Shown here one piece after another: positions 42,459 through 50,843 of a stretch of 64,000 bases of DNA. The stretch lies in the NCBI RefSeq assembly GCF_042679605.1, contig NZ_JBHTMU010000007.1, positions 1 to 64,000 of the forward strand, read 5' to 3'. Below the pieces are notes generated by a model. The model was not told the DNA's origin and made no database searches. It worked only from the letters and a program-made list of their open reading frames with translations. The position numbers were made by a program, and so were the translations under genes. The DNA is from Litorisediminicola beolgyonensis. Lineage in GTDB: Bacteria > Pseudomonadota > Alphaproteobacteria > Rhodobacterales > Rhodobacteraceae. Position 1 is the first letter of the stretch, and the number at the start of each line of letters is the position of its first letter.

Positions 42459-43007
42459 TCAGAACGCCTCCCAGATACAGCGGTCACCGTCGATGCTGTA
42501 AAGTTCGAAGAATTGCGTGACGGAGCGGTCGGAGACGCCGAACGCGGAGCGCGCGGAGCCCAGCGACACGACGATCTTTTCCGGACCGGCGATCTCCAGC
42601 GGCAGCGCGGGCAGCGCGATCTCGGAGCAGAGATATTCCATGTCGTCTGCGACCGCGTCGAAATCCGCGCCGTCCTCGGAGATCCAGGGCGCGACGAAGC
42701 GGAAGCGGTAGAGCGGGCCGTCGATCCCGTCAGGATCGAAGATCAGCTCCTGCAGCTCGACGACATGGCCGGACGGCACGCCCAGTTGCTCAGGCAGGGC
42801 CGAGACCGGCAGCGCGGCCGCGCAGAGGCTCAGGGCGACAAGTGCCGAGGTCGAAGACGGGACCCGGGGTGAAACGCAGCCCCGGCCCTCTTTCGAGGCT
42901 CCTCCCGCCGGGGCTGCTGAACGGCGGGCTTGGCCCGCACGCGCCGCGCGACTGGCGCGCAGCGATATTCCTTCTCTGCCGACCCGGCGGGCGGTCGAGA
43001 CCGCCAC
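42459..43007 (-). CDS. DUF6497-like secreted protein, start uncertain
   Basis: The last 130 or so residues form a credible secreted protein: a hydrophobic signal (SALVALSLCAAALPVSA), then LPEQLGVPSGHVVELQELIFD, RFRFVAPWI, and a C-terminal VTQFFELYSIDGDRCIWEAF. I believe this is the DUF6497 family of this group, function unknown. The start is unresolved. No ATG, GTG or TTG lies close before the signal peptide. The nearest in-frame candidate is the GTG at 43007, which would give a long basic leader; use of a rare start, or a frameshift, are alternatives. Confidence 0.6.
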   Translation of the reverse strand: MAVSTARRVGREGISLRASRAARAGQARRSAAPAGGASKEGRGCVSPRVPSSTSALVALSLCAAALPVSALPEQLGVPSGHVVELQELIFDPDGIDGPLYRFRFVAPWISEDGADFDAVADDMEYLCSEIALPALPLEIAGPEKIVVSLGSARSAFGVSDRSVTQFFELYSIDGDRCIWEAF

Positions 43008-43149
43008 ATGCCCAGAATCCCGGCAGACCGCGAAAGGATTAACACAGTATGTCAACTGAGCAAGCCCTAAGCTTTTGGTCCACCTTGATCGGCGGGAAAC
43101 ATCCGCTTTGCCGCGCGCGCGTGCCAACATGGGACCGGCCTCCACGCGC

Positions 43150-44682
43150 TCACAGCGGGATATTGTCGTGCTTCTTCCACGGGTTCTGCAGCTTCTTGCC
43201 GCGCAGCGCCGCGAAGGCGCGACTCACCCGCCGCCGCGTCGAGCGCGGCTGAATCACTTCGTCGATGAAACCACGCTCGGCGGCGACGAAGGGATTAGCG
43301 AAGCGTTCCTCGTAGTTGCGGGTATGCGCCGCGATCTTCTCGGCATCGCCCAGATCGGCGCGGTGGATGATCTCGGTCGCGCCCTTTGCCCCCATCACCG
43401 CGATCTCGGCGGTGGGCCAGGCGTAGTTGAAATCGCCGCGCAGGTGCTTCGAGGCCATCACGTCATACGCGCCGCCATAGGCCTTGCGGGTGATGACGGT
43501 GACCTTGGGCACCGTCGCCTCGCCATAGGCGAAGAGCAGCTTGGCGCCGTGCTTGATGACGCCGCCATATTCCTGGCCGGTGCCGGGCAGGAAGCCGGGC
43601 ACGTCCACGAGCGTGAGGATCGGGATCTCGAAGGCGTCGCAGAAGCGCACGAAGCGCGCGGCCTTGCGGGAGCTGTCGATATCGAGGCAGCCCGCGAGAA
43701 CCATCGGCTGGTTCGCCACGACGCCGACGGTCTGGCCTTCGAGGCGGATGAACCCGGTGATGATGTTCTTCGCGAACTCGGCCTGGATCTCGTAGAAATC
43801 GCCCTCGTCCGCGACCTTCAGGATCAGCTCCTTCATGTCGTAGGGGCTGTTGGCGTTCTCGGGGATCAGCGTGTCGAGGCTGTCCTCGACCCGCCCCGGC
43901 TCGTCGAAGAACGGACGGACCGGCGGCTTTTCGCGGTTATTGAGCGGCAGGAAGTCGACAAGACGGCGCACTTCGGCCAGGGCCTCGACGTCGTTCTCGA
44001 AGGCGCCGTCGGCGACAGAGCTCTTCTTGGTGTGGGTCGAGGCGCCGCCCAGCTCCTCGGCGGTGACGACCTCGTTCGTGACGGTCTTCACCACGTCGGG
44101 GCCGGTGACGAACATGTAGGACGAATCCTTCACCATGAAGATGAAGTCGGTCATCGCCGGCGAATAGACCGCGCCACCGGCGCAGGGCCCCATGATGACG
44201 GAGATCTGCGGGATCACGCCCGAGGCCATGATGTTGCGCTGGAAGACCTCGGCATAGCCCGCGAGCGAGGCCACGCCTTCCTGGATGCGGGCGCCGCCCG
44301 AGTCGTTCAGGCCGATCACCGGCGCGCCGTTCTGCATCGCCATATCCATGATCTTGCAGATCTTCTGCGCATGGGTCTCGGAGAGCGATCCGCCGAACAC
44401 GGTGAAGTCCTGGCTGAAGACATAGACCATGCGGCCGTTGATGGTGCCCCATCCGGTCACCACGCCGTCGCCGTAGGGGCGCTGCTTTTCCATGCCGAAA
44501 TCGGTGCAGCGATGCGCGACGAACATGTCGAACTCTTCAAAGGAGCCTTCGTCGAGCAAGAGCTCGATCCGCTCGCGGGCGGTGAGCTTGCCCTTGGAAT
44601 GCTGCGCGTCGATGCGCTTTTGTCCGCCACCGAGCCGGGCTTCGCCCCGGCGCTCCTCGAGCTCCTGAAGAATGTCCTTCAT
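43150..44682 (-). CDS. pccB: Propionyl-CoA carboxylase, beta (carboxyltransferase) subunit
   Basis: PccB moves the carboxyl group from biotin on PccA to propionyl-CoA. The 510-residue product has the carboxyltransferase N- and C-halves, with ISVIMGPCAGGAVYSPAMTDF, ANQPMVLAGCLDIDSSRKAA, and LVDVPGFLPGTGQEYGGVIKHGA, all typical. The ATG at 44682 has AGAGGAGG upstream. A TTTGCAAA element lies about 70 bases upstream, the kind reported for control by PccR in Rhodobacter sphaeroides. The pccA gene is 2 kb downstream. Confidence 0.96.
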   Translation of the reverse strand: MKDILQELEERRGEARLGGGQKRIDAQHSKGKLTARERIELLLDEGSFEEFDMFVAHRCTDFGMEKQRPYGDGVVTGWGTINGRMVYVFSQDFTVFGGSLSETHAQKICKIMDMAMQNGAPVIGLNDSGGARIQEGVASLAGYAEVFQRNIMASGVIPQISVIMGPCAGGAVYSPAMTDFIFMVKDSSYMFVTGPDVVKTVTNEVVTAEELGGASTHTKKSSVADGAFENDVEALAEVRRLVDFLPLNNREKPPVRPFFDEPGRVEDSLDTLIPENANSPYDMKELILKVADEGDFYEIQAEFAKNIITGFIRLEGQTVGVVANQPMVLAGCLDIDSSRKAARFVRFCDAFEIPILTLVDVPGFLPGTGQEYGGVIKHGAKLLFAYGEATVPKVTVITRKAYGGAYDVMASKHLRGDFNYAWPTAEIAVMGAKGATEIIHRADLGDAEKIAAHTRNYEERFANPFVAAERGFIDEVIQPRSTRRRVSRAFAALRGKKLQNPWKKHDNIPL

Positions 44683-44747
44683 CGCGCGCCTCCTCTGAAC
44701 CTGGCGGAGGGATGACAAAGGCGCTGCGGAACGGCAAGGGTTTTTCG

Positions 44748-44760
44748 GCAAATTTGCAAA
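44748..44760. promoter_or_regulatory. Candidate PccR-binding element before pccB
   Basis: GCAAATTTGCAAA contains the palindrome TTTGCAAA (44753-44760) next to a second GCAAA half (44748-44752 in reverse). TTTGCAAA repeats are the reported PccR target upstream of pccB in Rhodobacter sphaeroides. Here the copies are adjacent rather than spaced by four bases, so the exact footprint is uncertain. Confidence 0.55.
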
Positions 44761-44863
44761 TACTGAAAACAACTGCACACGCTAAATGCAAAAATGAATA
44801 ACACGCGATCTGTTCCTATCCGATCGGATGGACAAGCCGCGCCATGCAGGGTTTTCTCTGGGC

Positions 44864-46093
44864 ATGACCCGGCCTCCCGCCAGCAAGTTTCTGGACCGCT
44901 CCAGCCCTCCGCACATCGCCACGCTGATCCTATTGGCAGGCGTTTCGGCGATGTCCATGAACATCTTCCTGCCGAGCCTGCCCAACATGGCGGCGTTCTT
45001 CGAGACCGAGTACCGGCTCGTGCAGCTGTCCGTCGCGGTCTATCTGGCCGTCAACGCCTGCCTTCAGATCTTCGTCGGCCCGATCTCGGACAAGTACGGG
45101 CGACGCCCGGTGATCCTCGGCGGCATCGCGCTTTTCATCGTCGCGACGGTCGGCTGCATCTTCGCGCCGACAATCTGGGTGTTCCTGGCGTTCCGCATGG
45201 CGCAGGCGGCCATCGTCACCGCGATGGTGCTGAGCCGCGCCGTGGTCCGCGACATGGTTCCGCAGAACCAGGCCGCCTCGATGATCGGTTACGTGACGAT
45301 GGGCATGGCCGTGGTGCCGATGATCGCGCCGCTGATCGGCGGCCTTCTCGACCAGGCCTTCGGATGGCAGGCGAACTTCTGGTTCCTGCTGGCGTCGGGC
45401 GTGCTGCTCTTCTGGCTCACCTGGCGCGATCTGGGCGAAACCGCGCAGCGCTCGACGCTCAGCATCGGCCAGCAATTCGCCGAATACCCCGAGCTTCTGC
45501 GCAGCCCGCGCTTCTGGGGCTACTCCCTGGCAGCGGCGTTCTCGTCGGGGGCGTTCTTCGCCTATCTGGGTGGCGCGCCTTTCGTCGGCTCGGTGGTCTT
45601 CTCGCTGTCGCCGGGCTGGCTCGGCTTCTATTTCGGCGCGCCCGCGGTCGGCTATTTCCTCGGCAACTGGGTCTCGGGCCGGTATTCGGCGGAGATCGGC
45701 GTCAACCGGATGGTCCTCTGGGGCGCGGCGATCAATTTCGTCGGCGTCAGCATGTCCATGGCGCTCTTCGCCACCGGCCTCGGCAATGCCGAGAGCTTCT
45801 TCGGCCTGATGACGCTGGTGGGCCTCGGCAATGGCATGACCATTCCCAATGCGACGGCGGGGGCCCTGTCGGTGCGGCCGCACCTTGCGGGAACGGCATC
45901 GGGTCTTTCCGGCGCGATGATGATCGGTGGCGGCGCGGGACTCTCAGCCTTGGCCGGGGCGCTGTTGACCCCGGCGACCGGGCCTTGGCCGCTCCTGTGG
46001 CTGCAGCTCGGCACCGCGGTCTGCGGCATCGGCGCCATTCTCCTCGTGATGCATCGCGAGAAACACACGCCGGAACTCGACGCCACGCCCTAA
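44864..46093 (+). CDS. Bcr/CflA-type MFS multidrug exporter
   Basis: The product of about 409 residues has twelve hydrophobic segments and the MFS signature between helices 2 and 3, GPISDKYGRRPVILGG. LLAGVSAMSMNIFLPSLPNMAAFF is the typical start of helix 1 in the drug-resistance transporter Bcr/CflA subfamily. The start is taken as ATG 44864 (MTRPPASKFLDRSSPPHI) by similarity to relatives; ATG 44828 would add 12 residues. It lies between pccB and pccR, divergent from pccB. Substrate unknown. Confidence 0.85.
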   Translation: MTRPPASKFLDRSSPPHIATLILLAGVSAMSMNIFLPSLPNMAAFFETEYRLVQLSVAVYLAVNACLQIFVGPISDKYGRRPVILGGIALFIVATVGCIFAPTIWVFLAFRMAQAAIVTAMVLSRAVVRDMVPQNQAASMIGYVTMGMAVVPMIAPLIGGLLDQAFGWQANFWFLLASGVLLFWLTWRDLGETAQRSTLSIGQQFAEYPELLRSPRFWGYSLAAAFSSGAFFAYLGGAPFVGSVVFSLSPGWLGFYFGAPAVGYFLGNWVSGRYSAEIGVNRMVLWGAAINFVGVSMSMALFATGLGNAESFFGLMTLVGLGNGMTIPNATAGALSVRPHLAGTASGLSGAMMIGGGAGLSALAGALLTPATGPWPLLWLQLGTAVCGIGAILLVMHREKHTPELDATP

Positions 46094-46094
46094 C

Positions 46095-46124
46095 TTTGCA
46101 AACCCGCGGAAAGCCCTTAGCAAA
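46095..46124. promoter_or_regulatory. Candidate PccR-binding element before pccR
   Basis: A perfect TTTGCAAA (46095-46102) and an imperfect copy TTAGCAAA (46117-46124) lie 22 bases apart, centre to centre, about two DNA turns. They are 30-60 bases before the pccR start, straddling the end of the MFS gene. This fits autoregulation by PccR. Confidence 0.5.
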
Positions 46125-46154
46125 GGCGCAAGGGGACGGAAGACGGAGCGGGTC

Positions 46155-47555
46155 ATGGCGGTTCAGAAGCTCTATGCCGGGGCGAAGCTCCGGGAAACCC
46201 GGCTGCGGCTGAACCTCACGCAGAAAGAGTTCGCCGCCAAGCTCGGCGTCTCGTTGCCCTATCTGAACCAGATGGAGAACAACAACCGGCCGGTCTCGAC
46301 CACCGTCGTGCTCGCGCTGGCGCAGGAGTTCGGCTTCGATGTCACCGAGCTTGGGCAGGGCGACGCCGAGCGGCTGGTGACCGATATGCGCGAGGCCCTG
46401 GCCGATCCGGTCTTTGCCGAGGCCGCCCCGCCCCTCGCAGATCTCCGCCTGACCGCGTCGAACGCGCCCGCCCTCGCCCATGCGTTTCTCGCGCTGCACC
46501 GCGCCTATCGCCAGACCCATGAGCGGCTCGCCTCGCTCGACGAGGCGCTGGGGCGCGAGGGCGCGCAGTTGCAGCCATCGCCCTGGGAGGAGGTGCGCGA
46601 CTTCTTCCATTACTGCGACAACTATATCGACGCGGTCGACCGCGCGGGCGAGCGGCTGGGCGAGACGCTTGCCGCCTCGGGCAATATCGCGACGGCGGCC
46701 ATCGAGCATCTGGCGGCGGCCGGGATCACCGTCGCCGAGACCCAAGGCCCCGCGCTGCGCCTGTTCGACCCGGAGAGCCGCACGCTGACGCTGTCCTCGC
46801 TCTCGCCGCGCGAGACGCAGACCTTCCAGCTCTTGATCCAGGTCGCGCTCTTGCGTCAGGAGCAATTGCTGGAGGCCACGCTCGATCTTGCGCGCTTCCA
46901 GTCCGACACCGCCCGCTCCATCGCCAAGCTCGGGCTCGCCAATTATTTCGCGGGCGCGGTGCTGATGCCCTATCGCCGCTTCCTGGCGGCCGCGCAGGAG
47001 ACGCGGCACGACCTGGAGCTTCTGGCGACGCGGTTCGGCGCGTCGATCGAGCAGGTGGCGCACCGGCTCTCGACGCTGCAGCGCCCGGGCGCCAAGGGCA
47101 TCCCGTTCTTCTTCGTGCGCGTCGACCAGGCCGGGACGATCACCAAGCGCCACTCGGCCACGCGGCTGCAATTCGCGCGGTTCGGCGGCGCCTGCCCGCT
47201 CTGGAACGTGCACCGCGCCTTCGAGACGCCCGGCCGGTTCCTGCGGCAACTGGCCGAGACGCCCGACGGGGTGCGCTACATCAACCTGGCGCGGGATGTC
47301 TCGAAACCCGGGGGCCGCTTCGGCGCGCCGGTCCGGCGCTACGCCATCGCGCTTGGCTGCGAGGTCCGGCATGCGGGCGCGCTGGTCTATGCCGACGGTC
47401 TGGATCTGGGGCGCGAGGGCACGTTCGAGCCGATCGGCATTTCCTGCCGGATCTGCGAGCGCCGGGCCTGCCACCAGCGCTCTGTGCCGCCCCTGGAGCG
47501 GCGGCTGTCGATCGCGGAGGACCGGCGGGGCGTGTTGCCCTACGAGGTCGAGTGA
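46155..47555 (+). CDS. pccR: PccR, short-chain fatty acyl-CoA regulator
   Basis: The 466-residue product has an N-terminal XRE helix-turn-helix (about 6-62; LRLNLTQKEFAAKLGVSLPYL). A long acyl-CoA-sensing region follows (ScfR/DUF2083 type), and the C-terminal Cys cluster ISCRICERRACHQR (C-x2-C-x4-C) is likely to bind metal. This is the ScfR family, in which PccR of Rhodobacter sphaeroides activates pccB in response to propionyl-CoA. The gene is separated from pccB by the MFS exporter. A GC stem with T-run follows the stop. Confidence 0.92.
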   Translation: MAVQKLYAGAKLRETRLRLNLTQKEFAAKLGVSLPYLNQMENNNRPVSTTVVLALAQEFGFDVTELGQGDAERLVTDMREALADPVFAEAAPPLADLRLTASNAPALAHAFLALHRAYRQTHERLASLDEALGREGAQLQPSPWEEVRDFFHYCDNYIDAVDRAGERLGETLAASGNIATAAIEHLAAAGITVAETQGPALRLFDPESRTLTLSSLSPRETQTFQLLIQVALLRQEQLLEATLDLARFQSDTARSIAKLGLANYFAGAVLMPYRRFLAAAQETRHDLELLATRFGASIEQVAHRLSTLQRPGAKGIPFFFVRVDQAGTITKRHSATRLQFARFGGACPLWNVHRAFETPGRFLRQLAETPDGVRYINLARDVSKPGGRFGAPVRRYAIALGCEVRHAGALVYADGLDLGREGTFEPIGISCRICERRACHQRSVPPLERRLSIAEDRRGVLPYEVE

Positions 47556-47577
47556 GCCGCTTTTGGCGGCGTCTTTT
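47556..47577 (+). terminator. Rho-independent terminator of pccR
   Basis: GCCGC (47556-47560) pairs with GCGGC (47566-47570), followed by GTCTTTTT. It begins immediately after the pccR TGA (47553-47555). Confidence 0.65.
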
Positions 47578-47616
47578 TGCGTATTTTGAAAAAGAAGAAG
47601 CGCAAGGGGGTCGCGC

Positions 47617-48279
47617 TCAGCCCCCGGCGCGGAGCGCTGCGGCGAACCCTGCGGCGAGGCGGCGGTCGGTGTCGTCCTCGGGCCCCTCATGGCCGGGGCG
47701 GAGCCGGAAGCGCAACGCCTGGAGAAGCGCGTCCTCTTGCCCGTCTTGCCAGCGATAGCCCGCCGCATGGGCCGAGGCGGTGATGGGCTGAGGCTCGGCA
47801 GGGATCGGGTCGAGCGCCAAGCCGCGGCGCGCCAGCCGCGCCCAATCGAAGCGCGGGCCGGGGTCGATCTTGCGGCCAATGGCGAAGTCGGAATGCCCGA
47901 TGACCCGACCCGGCGGGATCGCGTGGCGGTCGCGGATGGCGCGCAGAAGGGTCTCGAGCGCCGCCATCTGCGGCTCGGGGAAGGGATGGGCACCGGTATT
48001 GGCGAGCTCGATGCCGATGGAGCGCGAGTTCATGTCGGTGATCTCGCCCCATTGGCCCGTGCCCGCATGCCAGGCGCGCTGGTCTTCCTCGACGAGCTGC
48101 CAGGACCGCCCGTCCTCGGCGATCACGTAATGGGCGGAGACCTGGGCCTTTTCGGCGCAGAGCCACTCGCAGGCGGCCGCGGCCGAGGCCATTGCGGTGT
48201 AGTGGAGCATGACGTGATCGGGCCGCGCGCCGTCTCGGCGCGGCCCGAAATTGGGGGAGCGGTGCTCGCGGAGGATCAG
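47617..48279 (-). CDS. AmpD-like N-acetylmuramoyl-L-alanine amidase
   Basis: The protein is an amidase_2-fold Zn enzyme that cleaves the muramyl-alanine bond. Visible features are SPNFGPRRDGARPDHVMLHYTAM at the N-terminus (with a zinc His in MLHYT), SAHYVIAEDG, and IGHSDFAIGRKIDPGPRFDW with the other zinc/catalytic residues. The conserved N-terminus shows that the start is upstream of ATG 48210. The only in-frame option is a CTG at 48279, which overlaps the stop of the excalibur lipoprotein gene (CTGA), giving 220 residues. The role is probably recycling of peptidoglycan fragments. Confidence 0.85.
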   Translation of the reverse strand: MILREHRSPNFGPRRDGARPDHVMLHYTAMASAAAACEWLCAEKAQVSAHYVIAEDGRSWQLVEEDQRAWHAGTGQWGEITDMNSRSIGIELANTGAHPFPEPQMAALETLLRAIRDRHAIPPGRVIGHSDFAIGRKIDPGPRFDWARLARRGLALDPIPAEPQPITASAHAAGYRWQDGQEDALLQALRFRLRPGHEGPEDDTDRRLAAGFAAALRAGG

Positions 48280-48968
48280 TTCCGGGCGGCCGCGCGGAAG
48301 GGCGCGGGGCTCCAGCTGCAGGCAAAGCCGTCGCCATCGGCGTCGAGGCCCTTGCGGTCGCGGTCCGGGCCGCCCGAGGACAGGAAGTCGAGCTGGGCGA
48401 GATCGGCCGAGGAATAGGCGGCGCAGTTCCGGGCTTCCTTGTCCTTCGAGGCGAAGGCCGAGCGGCTGTAGATCGATTGGCCGACCGCGTTGGTGGTCGA
48501 CAGGGCATAGGCCACGATATTGGGGCCTTCCGCGCCGGTGCGGGTCGGCAGGGCCGTCGGCTGCACCTGCTGATATTGCGCGCTGTTCTGGGCGATGAGC
48601 GCGGCATCCTCGGCGATGGAGCGTTCACCCGAGACCGCGTCGAAATTGTTTTCCTCGGAGATGCCTGCTGCGTTCGAGACCGATTGCGGCGCGGGTGCCA
48701 GGGGATCAACCGTGGTGCCGTCGCCGCGTGCGAGGGCCGCCGCGGCCATTTCGGTCACCGGGTCGCCCGAGGCGTTGATCGGGGCGCCCGAGACGTCGGG
48801 CGGCGGCGTGATGGTGGCGGTCTGCGGCGTCGGGCTGCCGTTCAGGAGCGCCTCGCGCCGGGCGCGGTCGTAATTGTCGAAGCCGACGCCCGCGGCGCTG
48901 TCGGGCACCGTCGGCTGGCAGGCGGCAAGGCCGGTGAGGGCGGCGGAGACAAGCAGAAGCGAACGCAT
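48276..48968 (-). CDS. Excalibur-domain lipoprotein
   Basis: The 230-residue product has a lipoprotein signal (MRSLLLVSAALTGLAAC) and a long Ala/Pro/Thr-rich, probably disordered middle. A C-terminal excalibur calcium-binding motif carries NCAAYSSADLAQ and GLDADGDGFACSW, so two Cys flank a DxDxDG loop. Excalibur domains are found in extracellular proteins. It is translationally coupled to the amidase gene, which suggests a cell-wall role for the pair. The ATG at 48968 fits the lipoprotein signal. Confidence 0.78.
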   Translation of the reverse strand: MRSLLLVSAALTGLAACQPTVPDSAAGVGFDNYDRARREALLNGSPTPQTATITPPPDVSGAPINASGDPVTEMAAAALARGDGTTVDPLAPAPQSVSNAAGISEENNFDAVSGERSIAEDAALIAQNSAQYQQVQPTALPTRTGAEGPNIVAYALSTTNAVGQSIYSRSAFASKDKEARNCAAYSSADLAQLDFLSSGGPDRDRKGLDADGDGFACSWSPAPFRAAARN

Positions 48969-49002
48969 GGGGCACTCCTTGAGGCGCGCGTATTGGCGCC
49001 GA

Positions 49003-50487
49003 TTACCACCACCTGTCGGGTTTGGCCACAAACCCCGAGGCACGTTCCAGTGCGTAGGCGGTGTTCAGCAGGTCGCCCTCTTCCCAGGGACGGCCGATCA
49101 GTTGCAGGCCCAACGGCAGGCCGGTGGCATCGGTTCCCGCGGGCACCGAGATGCCGGGCAGACCGGCGAGGTTCACCGTCACCGTGAAGACGTCGTTGAG
49201 ATACATCTGCACCGGATCGTCCATCTCCATCCCGAGCGGGAAGGCCGCCGAGGGGGTGGCCGGGGTCAGGATCGCGTCGACACCGTCGGCGAAGACCTCT
49301 TCGAAGTCGCGCTTGATCAGGGTGCGGACCTTGCGGGCGCGGTTGTAATAGGCGTCGTAGAAGCCCGCCGACAGAACGTATGTGCCGACCATGACGCGGC
49401 GCTGCACCTCGGGGCCGAAGCCCTCGGCGCGGGTCTTTTCGTACATCTCGGTGATGCCGTCGCCCTGGGCGAGCTTGGCGCGGCGCCCGTAGCGCACGCC
49501 GTCATAGCGCGCGAGATTGGACGAGGCCTCGGCGGGCGCGATCACGTAATAGGCGGGCAGCGCGTATCTGGTGTGCGGCAACGAGATGTCGACGATCCTG
49601 GCGCCCGCGTCGCGGAGCATGTCGGCGCCCTGGGACCAGAGCGTCTCGATCTCCTCGGGCATGCCGTCCATGCGGTATTCGCGCGGGATGCCGATGGTCT
49701 TGCCCTTGATGTCGCCGGTGAGCATCGCCTCGAAATCCGGCACCGCAAGGTCGGCGGAGGTCGAATCCTTCGGGTCGTGGCCGCACATGGCCTCGAGCAG
49801 AATGGCGGCGTCGCGCACGTCCTTGGCCATGGGACCGGCCTGGTCGAGCGAGGAGGCGAAGGCGATGATGCCCCAGCGCGAGCAGCGCCCGTAGGTGGGC
49901 TTGATGCCGGTGATGCCGGTGAAGGCCGCGGGCTGGCGGATCGAGCCGCCGGTATCGGTGCCGGTTGCGCCCAGGCAGAGATCGGCGGCCACCGCCGCCG
50001 CCGAGCCGCCCGAGGAGCCGCCGGGCGTCAGGGCCTCGTCGGAATTGCCCTTGCGCCACGGGTTGACCGCGTTGCCATAGGTCGAGGTCTCGTTCGACGA
50101 GCCCATCGCGAACTCGTCCATGTTGAGCTTGCCCAGCATCACCGCGCCGCGCTCGAAGAGCTGGGTCGTCACGGTGGATTCGTATTCCGGCTTGAACCCG
50201 TCGAGGATCTTCGAAGCCGCCTGCGAGGCGACGCCCTTGGTGCAGAAGAGGTCCTTGATGCCGAGCGGGATGCCGTTCAGCGACGGCGCGTCCGGCCCAC
50301 GCTTGGCATCCGCCGCGCGCGCCATGTCGAGAGCAAGGTCGGGCGTCTTGTGAACGAAGGCGCCCAGCGCATCGGCGGCGTCGATGGCCGAGAGGCAGGC
50401 CTCGGTCAACTCGACGCTCGTCACCTCGCCCTTGCGGAGCGCGTCGCGCGCCTCGCCGATCTTCATCTTGGTCAGCTCGGACATCAT
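49003..50487 (-). CDS. gatA: Glutamyl-tRNA(Gln) amidotransferase subunit A
   Basis: GatA is the amidase of GatCAB, which converts Glu-tRNA(Gln) to Gln-tRNA(Gln) in organisms without glutaminyl-tRNA synthetase activity. The 494-residue product shows the amidase signature GSSGGSAAAVAADL with the catalytic Ser, and Lys78 in GIPLGIKDLF. The start overlaps the gatC stop (ATGA), so translation is coupled. gatB is not in this window, as is common in this group. Confidence 0.95.
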   Translation of the reverse strand: MMSELTKMKIGEARDALRKGEVTSVELTEACLSAIDAADALGAFVHKTPDLALDMARAADAKRGPDAPSLNGIPLGIKDLFCTKGVASQAASKILDGFKPEYESTVTTQLFERGAVMLGKLNMDEFAMGSSNETSTYGNAVNPWRKGNSDEALTPGGSSGGSAAAVAADLCLGATGTDTGGSIRQPAAFTGITGIKPTYGRCSRWGIIAFASSLDQAGPMAKDVRDAAILLEAMCGHDPKDSTSADLAVPDFEAMLTGDIKGKTIGIPREYRMDGMPEEIETLWSQGADMLRDAGARIVDISLPHTRYALPAYYVIAPAEASSNLARYDGVRYGRRAKLAQGDGITEMYEKTRAEGFGPEVQRRVMVGTYVLSAGFYDAYYNRARKVRTLIKRDFEEVFADGVDAILTPATPSAAFPLGMEMDDPVQMYLNDVFTVTVNLAGLPGISVPAGTDATGLPLGLQLIGRPWEEGDLLNTAYALERASGFVAKPDRWW

Positions 50488-50771
50488 TCCACCACTTTCG
50501 GAACCGCGAAGAAGCCCTCGCGGGCATCGGGGGCGTTCGAGAGGATCTTTTCCTGCATGCCGCCATCGGTGACACCGTCCTTGCGGCGCTTGAGGCGCAT
50601 CGGCTCGACCGAGACCATGGGCTCGACGCCCTCGACATCGACTTCCTGGAGCTGCTCGATGAAGCCCAGGATGGTGTTGAATTCCTGTGCCAGCGCGGGC
50701 AGCGCGTCATCCTCGACGCGGATGCGGGCCAGCTTGGCCACGCGGGCGGCGGTCTCGGTGTCGATGGACAT
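50484..50771 (-). CDS. gatC: Glutamyl-tRNA(Gln) amidotransferase subunit C
   Basis: The 95-residue product (MSIDTETAARVAKLARIRVE, ... NAPDAREGFFAVPKVVE) matches GatC, the small subunit that wraps the GatA-GatB interface. The C-terminal FFAVPKVVE is typical. Length is normal. Upstream in-frame codons to 50804 are not family-like. Coupled to gatA. Confidence 0.94.
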   Translation of the reverse strand: MSIDTETAARVAKLARIRVEDDALPALAQEFNTILGFIEQLQEVDVEGVEPMVSVEPMRLKRRKDGVTDGGMQEKILSNAPDAREGFFAVPKVVE

Positions 50772-50843
50772 GGGGTGCCTCGTCTCGGGGTGCCTGTCGG
50801 GCACAGGCTTTAGCGAAGGCCAAGCGAGGCCGCAAGGCGGCGC

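Noticed and set aside
29280..47993. Very long open frames antisense to mfd, scpA, pccA and pccR, some over 650 codons
   Set aside because: They mirror real, conserved proteins, have repetitive Arg/Ala/His/Asp composition and lack ribosome-binding sites. GC-rich codon bias creates such shadows.
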